A DNA stretch of 64,000 nucleotides from an uncultured Rhizobiaceae group bacterium (GTDB lineage Bacteria > Pseudomonadota > Alphaproteobacteria > Rhizobiales > Rhizobiaceae), in NCBI GenBank assembly GCA_938010435.1, contig CALLUS010000005.1, positions 124,001 through 188,000 on the forward strand, read 5' to 3'. Numbering within the stretch: the stretch's first letter is position 1; each line of letters starts with the position of its first letter. The notes below the pieces were generated by a model. The model had not been told where the DNA came from, did not search any database, and was given only the letters and a program-made list of their open reading frames with translations. Positions 57,614 to 64,000 of the stretch are shown here, one piece after another. A program made the position numbers and the translations under genes.

Positions 57614-58027
57614 TTAGTCATCGCGATGGACTTTTTCACGGCGTTCGTGACGTTCCTGCGCCTCCAAAGACATTGTTGCGATTGGTCGTGCCTCCAAGCG
57701 TTTAAGACTAATTGGCTCGCCAGTGTCTTCGCAATAACCGTAAGATCCATCATCAATGCGCACCAATGCCTGATCAATTTTTGAAACCAACTTACGTTGC
57801 CGATCCCGCGCACGAAGCTCGATAGATCTGTCCGTTTCAGAAGATGCACGATCAGCTACATCGGGAGCATTCAAATTATACTCTTGAAGAGACTCAAGCG
57901 TCTCAGCAGACTCTTTTTGAATGTCAGCTTTCCAAGCCAGCAGTTTGTCACGAAAGTACGCCAGTTGGCGTTTGTTCATGAATTTTTCTTTTTCGCCCGG
58001 CTTGTATTCTTTAGTGCTCGTCGCCAT
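57614..58027 (-). CDS. dksA: RNA polymerase-binding transcription factor DksA, zinc-poor form
   Basis: Binds the RNA polymerase secondary channel and, with ppGpp, tunes promoters. The 137-residue protein has the coiled-coil region (DKLLAWKADIQKESAETLES), an acidic tip RASSETDRSIELRARDR and the zinc-finger-region fold YGYCEDTGEPISLKRLEARPIATMS. In the canonical finger four cysteines bind zinc; here one (in GYC) is left, with Thr/Ser/Ala elsewhere. This zinc-poor form occurs in other alphaproteobacterial DksA proteins. It starts after AAAGGGAG and lies convergent to the FliO-like gene across a terminator. Confidence 0.95.
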   Translation of the reverse strand: MATSTKEYKPGEKEKFMNKRQLAYFRDKLLAWKADIQKESAETLESLQEYNLNAPDVADRASSETDRSIELRARDRQRKLVSKIDQALVRIDDGSYGYCEDTGEPISLKRLEARPIATMSLEAQERHERREKVHRDD

Positions 58028-58163
58028 CAGGAACTCCCTTTTCCTTTAGCAAATGAGAGCGTATTCAAACGCTCCACCCTGCTCTCAAGGCCGCTGTATA
58101 ACTGTGGAGACGGTGCGCCACAAGACCTATTGATGGGCCAATGTTAATTGCGCACTCACGTTT

Positions 58164-59474
58164 TTAAGGACTTAGCTCTGCATTGCTATCCAATCGCTGC
58201 ATGTTCCAGTAACTCAATTGGGCAACCACACGACCAATTGGCCCACCAGTCCATACCGGTCGATAGGACTGGAACAAGTTCGTACGGTTTGATGTTTTAG
58301 ATAAAGCTTCCCCAATAATACGCCCACCCATGGCCGTCGTATTCAAGCCATGGCCGCCGAAACCGGTACAAGTCCATAGGTTCTTATACGTTTTGGGCCA
58401 AAACTGGCCGATCAATGGCATTTTGTGTCGCGTGTATCCCATAAGACCAGACCAAGCATATTCAATTTCCAACCCACGAAGTTGCGGAAATACATCTGAG
58501 ATATCCTTCGCCAGCATGTGTGCCAATTTCTTTGGTTCAGACCGTCGCGTGGTGATACGCCCACCCCATATCAAACGACGGTCATCCCCCTTGCCCACAA
58601 CGCGGAAATAGTCTCCAGCTCTGCGCGTATCAGCCATAGTGCCTGTAAAATCAATCACATTGTCGAATTTGCTGCCCTGCGGTTTTGAGGCCACAACGTA
58701 TGTGGAAACAGGCACCATAGAACCCGTGATAGGAGCAAAAACGCCACCATATCCACTTGTGGCAATCACCACATGGTCGGCGCGAACGTATGCACCATCA
58801 CATTCGACTTCCCAGCCGATACGCCGCTTGCGAATACTGTGAGCCTTTGAGTTTTCAAACAGCGCAGCGCCTGTCTTTGTAGTGGAATGTGCCATAAGTT
58901 CGCAATACTCGATGGGGTCAATATGAAATGCATTTTCATTATATAAAGCAGCATGATATGCATTTGAGTTAATGTATCTATTCAAATTATTTTTCGAAAC
59001 GTAAGAACGTTCTGTGTCAAAAAACGATCTGTAGTCGCCTAATTGTTTACGCAATCCGCTATCATCGGCTGTGCGGATAAGCTTTAAACCGCCGTGACCT
59101 TGAATGAGATCATCCCTACGGGCTGTTTGAATGTTAGATCGAACGATCTCAACACCTTCAACACTGGCCTTAAACAACTTCTTTGCAGTCTCAATACCCG
59201 TACGAGCAACAACGTCGCTCATTCCTTGCGCAAAGCCATCGGACACGAAACCACCATTGCGACCAGATGCAGCCCACCCCAGACGATTGCCTTCAAGCAA
59301 AACGACATCAAACCCGCGTGCCGCAAGCTCACTGGCACAAGATAGGCCTGCCAAACCTCCACCAATTATGCAGACCTGTGTTTTGCGATCATCGATCAAA
59401 CGGTCATAAACAGGCAAACCACCACTTTGCGCCGCATAGAAACTATCCACATGACCATTGAGACTGCGGTTCAT
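58164..59474 (-). CDS. FAD-dependent amine oxidase (PuuB/OrdL-type)
   Basis: A 436-residue DAO-family flavoprotein with the dinucleotide motif VCIIGGGLAGLSCASELAARG, then GNRLGWAASGRNGGFVSDGF and the C-terminal GLMGYTRHKMPLIGQF, CTGFGGHGLNTTAMGGRIIG. The GRNGGF and GFGGHGLN elements are typical of gamma-glutamylputrescine oxidase-like (PuuB/OrdL) enzymes, which oxidise primary or N-substituted amines to aldehydes. The stop is downstream; its start overlaps the GGCT-like gene (4 bases, ATGA), so the two are co-translated. Actual substrate is unproven. Confidence 0.9.
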   Translation of the reverse strand: MNRSLNGHVDSFYAAQSGGLPVYDRLIDDRKTQVCIIGGGLAGLSCASELAARGFDVVLLEGNRLGWAASGRNGGFVSDGFAQGMSDVVARTGIETAKKLFKASVEGVEIVRSNIQTARRDDLIQGHGGLKLIRTADDSGLRKQLGDYRSFFDTERSYVSKNNLNRYINSNAYHAALYNENAFHIDPIEYCELMAHSTTKTGAALFENSKAHSIRKRRIGWEVECDGAYVRADHVVIATSGYGGVFAPITGSMVPVSTYVVASKPQGSKFDNVIDFTGTMADTRRAGDYFRVVGKGDDRRLIWGGRITTRRSEPKKLAHMLAKDISDVFPQLRGLEIEYAWSGLMGYTRHKMPLIGQFWPKTYKNLWTCTGFGGHGLNTTAMGGRIIGEALSKTSNRTNLFQSYRPVWTGGPIGRVVAQLSYWNMQRLDSNAELSP

Positions 59475-60085
59475 GTGCTCATCAAGCCGTTATGAGGTAC
59501 AATGTTATCGAAAATGTTCAATTCTGCGCCTGAACAGGTAACAGACCGTGGGTAGATCGGAGCATTTCGATCTTCCAACACCTGCAAACCAAAATTATCG
59601 GTCGTTTCAACAAACCGAGACAATGCACCTTCTCCAAAGTGGTGCAGATAACCTTGGAAAACCACATCAAGATATGAGCGCAAGATTTTAGGTGGAGCTT
59701 CCAATTCAGGTGGCTGCGGCTGCGCCACATAAAGATAAGATTTACCAGCATCAATGGACGCAGCATCGCTCAATTGTACTGCATCATTGGGCAGTTTAAC
59801 CCTGTCATAAAGAGCTTCCCGTTCATCCAGACTTGGCAGACTTGATGAAGAGTCTTGCACGATCATACCTTCAATACGTGTATTTTGACTCGGCTTTACC
59901 GACAAGAAAGCCAATCCGGAATACGGTGCAAAACTGCCTTCTAATTTGGGTCGTGACAACCAAACACGCTTCCACCCATCAAGAATCGCAGGTCGGGCAG
60001 AAATATATGGGGTTTGAAGCGTCTCTAAATTAACGAGAGAACCATACCCGAAATATGAAATTGTCTGGTTGCTATTATCATCCAT
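59471..60085 (-). CDS. gamma-glutamylcyclotransferase-like protein
   Basis: A 204-residue protein of the GGCT fold. The N-terminal glycine loop reads ISYFGYGSLVNLETLQ and the catalytic acid is in LPSLDEREALYDRV (E of DERE); the pattern of WKRVWLSRPKLEGSFAPYSGLAFLSV strand follows. GGCT enzymes release 5-oxoproline from gamma-glutamyl compounds. It overlaps the downstream amine oxidase by 4 bases, so it is translationally coupled to it. Length and motifs support the fold; the substrate is inference. Confidence 0.85.
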   Translation of the reverse strand: MDDNSNQTISYFGYGSLVNLETLQTPYISARPAILDGWKRVWLSRPKLEGSFAPYSGLAFLSVKPSQNTRIEGMIVQDSSSSLPSLDEREALYDRVKLPNDAVQLSDAASIDAGKSYLYVAQPQPPELEAPPKILRSYLDVVFQGYLHHFGEGALSRFVETTDNFGLQVLEDRNAPIYPRSVTCSGAELNIFDNIVPHNGLMST

Positions 60086-60232
60086 CCCCGCGCTTTACCT
60101 GACATTCAGTCGGTTTCAAAGAGCACAGCAGCAATCCAGCTTGTGGAACACATCCTCAAAGCGCTCTGCACTTACAATTACGTTCACGTAAAAGGAATTG
60201 ATTTACCTCCCAAAACATCACAGATTCCTGAA

Positions 60233-61099
60233 ATGAAGATTCGAAAAGATGACATACGCATTTCGGCGCCCAAGGACTGGGACTTGGCGGCCTCAATTCT
60301 CAGCAACATGGCCAACAACGGGCCAATTGTCATGATTTCTGCTGCTGCAGGCGTTCCGCATTATTTCTATGCCAATTTTGCAAGATACTTGGTTGAACAT
60401 GGCGCGCATGCAGTCATCACCTATGACTATCGTGGTATGGGGCAATCTGGTGGCAACAAAAAACGCTGGGCTGATCTGCGCATGAAAGACTGGGCATTGC
60501 TCGATTTTGTTGCAGTTGCAAACCACTTCAGACACATATTTCCAAAGAAAGAGTTGGTCGGCTTAGGTCATTCTTACGGTGGACAAGCACTCGGCTTGAG
60601 TGGAATTTCTGATCAGTTTTCCCGCTATGCTACAGTTGCCACAATGTCTGGTTATTGGCGTGATCTCGATACGCCCTACTCTGTTTGGTTCAAGACACAA
60701 ATCATAGGCAGAACCCTTGCCAGGGTCTTAGGATATGCCCCTAAAGCACTTAGCGTGGGAGAAGCTTTCCCCGGACCTGTTTTGATAGATTGGGCAAACT
60801 GGATACGCCAACCGGATTACTTTTTTAGTGATCCTGATTTGCCTGAGACAAAACGATATGAAGATGTGCAATTGCCTCTGTTATCGGTTGGGTTACATGA
60901 CGATCCATGGGGTAATGAAACTGCCATCGACAAATTCATGAGCCGCTACACAAATGCGGAATTACGCCAACATTGGATTGCACCCTCATCGTCTGGCGCA
61001 ATTGGACATTTAGGATATTTCAGCAGAAAACACGAAGTGGACCACTGGCCCACCGTTGCAGATTTTGTTCTGTCAGGAAAATGGCCCGGAACGGCTTAA
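60233..61099 (+). CDS. alpha/beta hydrolase (COG4757-type)
   Basis: A 288-residue hydrolase. ATG 60233 fits the family start; a GTG at 60143 shares the frame but adds an unconserved stretch. Motifs: VMISAAAGVPHYFYANFARYL, ITYDYRGMGQSGG and the nucleophile elbow VGLGHSYGGQALGL; the C-terminal SSGAIGHLGYFSRKHEV carries the catalytic His. It is cytoplasmic with no signal peptide. The stop overlaps that of the convergent gor gene. Substrate unknown. Confidence 0.87.
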   Translation: MKIRKDDIRISAPKDWDLAASILSNMANNGPIVMISAAAGVPHYFYANFARYLVEHGAHAVITYDYRGMGQSGGNKKRWADLRMKDWALLDFVAVANHFRHIFPKKELVGLGHSYGGQALGLSGISDQFSRYATVATMSGYWRDLDTPYSVWFKTQIIGRTLARVLGYAPKALSVGEAFPGPVLIDWANWIRQPDYFFSDPDLPETKRYEDVQLPLLSVGLHDDPWGNETAIDKFMSRYTNAELRQHWIAPSSSGAIGHLGYFSRKHEVDHWPTVADFVLSGKWPGTA

Positions 61100-62484
61100 C
61101 TCTGCTTCACACCATCGATGAGCGTATAAGTCGGCTCATACATTGTAACCAACTCTTCAGCCGATGAAGGGTGCAAAGCCATTGTGCGGTCGAAATCTGC
61201 TTTTGTGCAGCCCATCTTCATGGGGATTGCCAAAATTTGCGCCATTTCCCCCGCATCTGGTCCAAGAACATGTGCTCCAACCACTTTGTCGCTTTCTGCA
61301 TCGACAAGCAGTTTCATCAACATACGGGTGTCACGACCAGTCAGCGCGTGCTTCATAGGTTTGAAGTTCGCGCGAAACACGTTCAGCTTGCTATATTTTT
61401 CAACAGCTTGCTCTTCACTCAATCCCACCGTTCCGATTTCCGGATGCGAGAACACTGCCGTCGCAATCAAATCATGATCTGGCTTTTCAGGAATACCTTT
61501 GTATTCCGTCGAGATGAAACACATGGCTTCATGAATGGCCACAGGTGTGAGTTGCACACGGTCGGTCACATCACCCAGCGCCCAAATGCTTTCGCAAGAC
61601 GTGCGGGAATATTCGTTGACCTTGATGTAGCCACGCTCATCAGTGCCCACACCAGCTAATTCTAAGCCAAGATTCTTGGTCAACGGCAAGCGACCCAATG
61701 CCAACATTACCTGACCAACTTCAAGAACTTCACCGCCAGAAAGATGGGTCATACGTGTTCCATCTTTGCCAAGTTCAATCTTATCGATCACTTGTTCTGT
61801 AATGATGCGAATACCACGTTTTTCGTACTCTTCATGAAGAAGAGCACGCACCTCATTATCGAACCCATTCAAAATTTCCGGCCCACGATAGACGATGGTT
61901 GTATCGACACCAAGCCCGGCAAATATCCCAGCGAATTCTACAGCGATATAACCAGCACCGGATATGACAATACTTTTGGGAAGTTCAGCGAGATCAAACG
62001 CTTCATCAGAAATGATAGCGTGTTCGTGACCATCGAGGGAAACATGGCGATTTGGGGTGCCACCAACAGCAACAACAATACGCTCCGCGGTCACAACACG
62101 GTCTTCTGCTTCCAGATAAACTTCATGGGGTCCACGCAAAACGGCACGACTATCGAAAGCCTCAACGCCATTGCTTTTCAAACCCGAGCGGTACAGATTT
62201 TCGAGACGTGTAATTTCAGCTTCTTTGCTCGCAACCAGTTTTTTCCAGTCAAACGAAGTATCGCCGACAGTCCAACCGTAGCCTGCCGCATCTTCAAATG
62301 ATTCATGAAAGGTTGAGGCATAAACATATAGTTTTTTCGGGACACAGCCGCGAACAACACAAGTGCCACCATAGCGACTTTCCTCAGCAATCCCGACTTT
62401 GTGACCTAAAGTCCCTGCTCTACGTCCGGCACGTACACCACCGGAACCGCCACCAATAACAAACAAATCATAATCGTATTTCAT
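61096..62484 (-). CDS. gor: glutathione-disulfide reductase
   Basis: Reduces glutathione disulfide with NADPH; 462 residues. FAD motif IGGGSGGVRAGRRAGTLG, redox disulfide GGTCVVRGCVPKKLYVYAS, NADP-binding GAGYIAVEFAGIFAGLG, the second FAD motif SIWALGDVTDRVQLTPVAIHE and the C-terminal His-Glu pair HPSSAEELVTMYEP. The order rpiA-DUF2059-gor on one strand is common in Hyphomicrobiales. Complete. Confidence 0.95.
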   Translation of the reverse strand: MKYDYDLFVIGGGSGGVRAGRRAGTLGHKVGIAEESRYGGTCVVRGCVPKKLYVYASTFHESFEDAAGYGWTVGDTSFDWKKLVASKEAEITRLENLYRSGLKSNGVEAFDSRAVLRGPHEVYLEAEDRVVTAERIVVAVGGTPNRHVSLDGHEHAIISDEAFDLAELPKSIVISGAGYIAVEFAGIFAGLGVDTTIVYRGPEILNGFDNEVRALLHEEYEKRGIRIITEQVIDKIELGKDGTRMTHLSGGEVLEVGQVMLALGRLPLTKNLGLELAGVGTDERGYIKVNEYSRTSCESIWALGDVTDRVQLTPVAIHEAMCFISTEYKGIPEKPDHDLIATAVFSHPEIGTVGLSEEQAVEKYSKLNVFRANFKPMKHALTGRDTRMLMKLLVDAESDKVVGAHVLGPDAGEMAQILAIPMKMGCTKADFDRTMALHPSSAEELVTMYEPTYTLIDGVKQS

Positions 62485-62576
62485 AATAACCCCACACCCA
62501 AAAAATCAATGCCTAAATTGTTTTCAACACACTCAAGCCATGATGGCGAATGAAACACTATTCAATTGTTAGAGAA

Positions 62577-63080
62577 CTACTCGGTTTTTGCGGCCTCACT
62601 GATGCGCGGTCCCACTTTGGCGTTGAGATCTCGAGCAACTCCAGAAGCCCAAACGCGCGCTGCTTTACCGAGTTCGCGAGCCAAAATAGGTGTGTTACCT
62701 AAATATTTTTGACCAGCTTCTGAAGCGAAGAATGTAGCAATTGTTTTGAGTTCATCTTCCGAAAATGCATTTGCAAACAATCTGGCTGCTTCCTGTTCCA
62801 AATCACCACGACGCGCAGCAAGCGCGATCGCTTCCTCGTCAACAATCTCTGTAATTTTCTCGGCCAAATTTGGATTGTTAGACGTTAGGTTTTTTTTCAA
62901 ATTATTAGATGTCGTCAACAAGATTGAATCAAAACTGTCAGTCGCCTTGGTCGCAGTCAAAGCTTTGCGCGCTGCTGAAATGTGGGAAGGTGATGCCTCC
63001 TGAGCAACTGCGATGGGCGCAAGCATTGTTGAACCAGCTATCATAAGAGCAATTAGGGAGGCTTTAGACGTTGCAATCAT
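62577..63080 (-). CDS. exported DUF2059-family protein
   Basis: A 167-residue protein with a signal peptide (SLIALMIAGSTMLAPIAVAQ, cleavage after AVA). The mature part has the DUF2059 pattern: a helical region ending LFANAFSEDELKTIATFFASEAGQKYL, with LGNTPILARELGKAARVWA. The family is often encoded beside rpiA and gor; function is not known. Periplasmic location is expected from the signal. Confidence 0.85.
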   Translation of the reverse strand: MIATSKASLIALMIAGSTMLAPIAVAQEASPSHISAARKALTATKATDSFDSILLTTSNNLKKNLTSNNPNLAEKITEIVDEEAIALAARRGDLEQEAARLFANAFSEDELKTIATFFASEAGQKYLGNTPILARELGKAARVWASGVARDLNAKVGPRISEAAKTE

Positions 63081-63139
63081 TTTGTTTTGAAACTCCAGTT
63101 TCAGTCAAATCTTGGCATTTGCGAAATTGCAAATGAGAA

Positions 63140-63835
63140 TCATTTTGCAGTTACAATACGTATGCCATCGCTGCCTGCAACAATGGCGCGAGAAGCTAGA
63201 CCTGTAAACAGGCCATGTTCAACAACACCGGGCACGGCAACCAAAGCGGTTGCCAATGCAATTGGATCAGCAATGCGGCCAAAAGATGCATCAATGATCA
63301 AATGCCCGCCATCCGTTATGTAACGTTCGTTATCGGTCCCCTTTCGCACATTTAATGTGCCGTTCACATCGCAAGAGGCAGCCGCTTTCTCAATAGCAGA
63401 GATTGTTGCGGCCACTCCAAAAAGGTTGACTTCAACGGGCAAATCAAACGCCCCCAAAGTGTCCACAAGCTTGCTATCATCGGCAATCACCAACATATCA
63501 TCGGACGCTGAAGCAACAATCTTTTCACGTAACAAAGCCCCACCACCACCTTTTATAAGATTCAACTGCGGATCAATTTCGTCCGCGCCATCAATTGTCA
63601 GGTCCAGATGCGGCGTTTCTTCCAATGTCGTTAGCGGGATATTCAAGTTTTTGCAGAGTTCAGCTGTGCGAATGGATGTGGGTACGCCGATAACTTTTAA
63701 GCCGCCAGCAACCGCTGCCCCCAATTCACGAATAAAGGCGTCGGCAGTTGATCCCGTACCGATCCCAAGTTTCATACCATCACGCACATAGTCCAGAGCA
63801 GCTTTGCCAACTTCGGCTTTTAATTCTTGTGACAT
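63140..63835 (-). CDS. rpiA: ribose-5-phosphate isomerase A
   Basis: Interconverts ribose-5-phosphate and ribulose-5-phosphate in the pentose phosphate pathway. The 231-residue protein has the family motifs [29 protein letters not shown]-like region ([21 protein letters not shown]), [32 protein letters not shown] with the catalytic DGADE, and GKLVDTLG-type [18 protein letters not shown]. Complete. It heads the rpiA-DUF2059-gor strand and is divergent from the gph gene at the right edge. Confidence 0.97.
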   Translation of the reverse strand: MSQELKAEVGKAALDYVRDGMKLGIGTGSTADAFIRELGAAVAGGLKVIGVPTSIRTAELCKNLNIPLTTLEETPHLDLTIDGADEIDPQLNLIKGGGGALLREKIVASASDDMLVIADDSKLVDTLGAFDLPVEVNLFGVAATISAIEKAAASCDVNGTLNVRKGTDNERYITDGGHLIIDASFGRIADPIALATALVAVPGVVEHGLFTGLASRAIVAGSDGIRIVTAK

Positions 63836-63935
63836 GCCAAGTGCCTATATTCAGGATTCATTTTTCGTGGCGATACCATGGAGAGCTGAAGATCGCTATA
63901 AGTCAAAGTAATCTTCAACAGCGGGATTCGCTGAT

Positions 63936-64000
63936 ATGACACACCCGACAATTGTTTTTGATCTTGATGGAACATTGGTTGACAGCAACCGCGATTTGGT
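63936..64000 (+). CDS. gph: phosphoglycolate phosphatase, start only (3' end outside window)
   Basis: The window ends 65 bases into this gene. The visible start, THPTIVFDLDGTLVDSNRD, is the HAD-family motif I (DxDGTLVDS), with the position next to rpiA typical of gph in Hyphomicrobiales. Gph dephosphorylates 2-phosphoglycolate. Only the first 21 residues can be read, so another HAD phosphatase is not fully excluded. Confidence 0.75.
   Translation, partial: MTHPTIVFDLDGTLVDSNRDL

Overview
The window is one contiguous chromosomal stretch of an alphaproteobacterium. Gene order points to the Hyphomicrobiales (Rhizobiales): gyrA-coaD-ppi-ppi-queA/tgt, glmU-glmS-DUF502 with recG/sdhE-mfd, eno-ftsB-pdhABC-lpdA, metG-holB-tmk-dac-rlpA, cckA next to dksA, and gph/rpiA-DUF2059-gor. 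By eye the base composition is close to, or slightly below, half G+C. With the TRAP transporter and methylamine-type oxidase this would fit a marine member of the order, but genus cannot be read from the sequence. About 63 protein genes and two tRNAs (Lys-TTT, Ser-TGA) are supported. Both window ends cut genes: gyrA on the left, gph on the right.

Layout. 1-6.4 kb: gyrA 3' end, a possible 42-residue membrane peptide, LysE exporter, coaD, an exported and a cytoplasmic cyclophilin, queA and tgt (queuosine pathway) around a DUF4864 gene, tRNA-Lys. 6.6-9 kb: ccdA, an EamA transporter and a membrane-anchored SPOR-like protein. 9.2-19.5 kb: UDP-GlcNAc synthesis (glmU, glmS), DUF502, then repair and respiration genes (recG, sdhE, mfd). 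19.5-29.2 kb: SMP-30 lactonase, enolase, ftsB and the pyruvate dehydrogenase cluster. That cluster carries a small unknown gene translationally coupled between pdhB and pdhC, and a hairpin-rich leader before pdhA. 29.4-32.4 kb: a peroxide-response locus (ohrR, two RidA proteins, one of them exported, an exported alpha/beta hydrolase, ohr) with two tandem palindromes over the divergent promoter. 32.4-40.7 kb: accessory block with a TRAP transporter, a dimethylglycine/sarcosine-dehydrogenase-like FAD-GcvT enzyme, its likely LysR regulator and an intact IS30-family element. 40.7-47.9 kb: housekeeping operon (MBL hydrolase, tatD, metG, holB, tmk) followed by the cell-wall genes dac and rlpA. 48-53.7 kb: GlxA-type regulator divergent from fhs, tRNA-Ser, an FeS-type photolyase, a Crp/Fnr regulator and an orphan. 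53.9-58 kb: cckA, a FliO-like membrane protein and a dksA lacking most zinc-finger cysteines. 58.2-64 kb: an FAD amine oxidase overlapping a gamma-glutamylcyclotransferase-like gene, a hydrolase, gor, a DUF2059 protein, rpiA and the start of gph.

Most of the window is core metabolism. The items most worth follow-up are the OhrR locus with an exported RidA, the FAD-oxidase/GGCT pair, the coupled small gene inside the pdh operon, the Tgt with a dismantled zinc site, and the TRAP/FAD-GcvT module. No CRISPR array, prophage or clear defence system was seen. All functional statements rest on motif recognition by eye; no database search was run.
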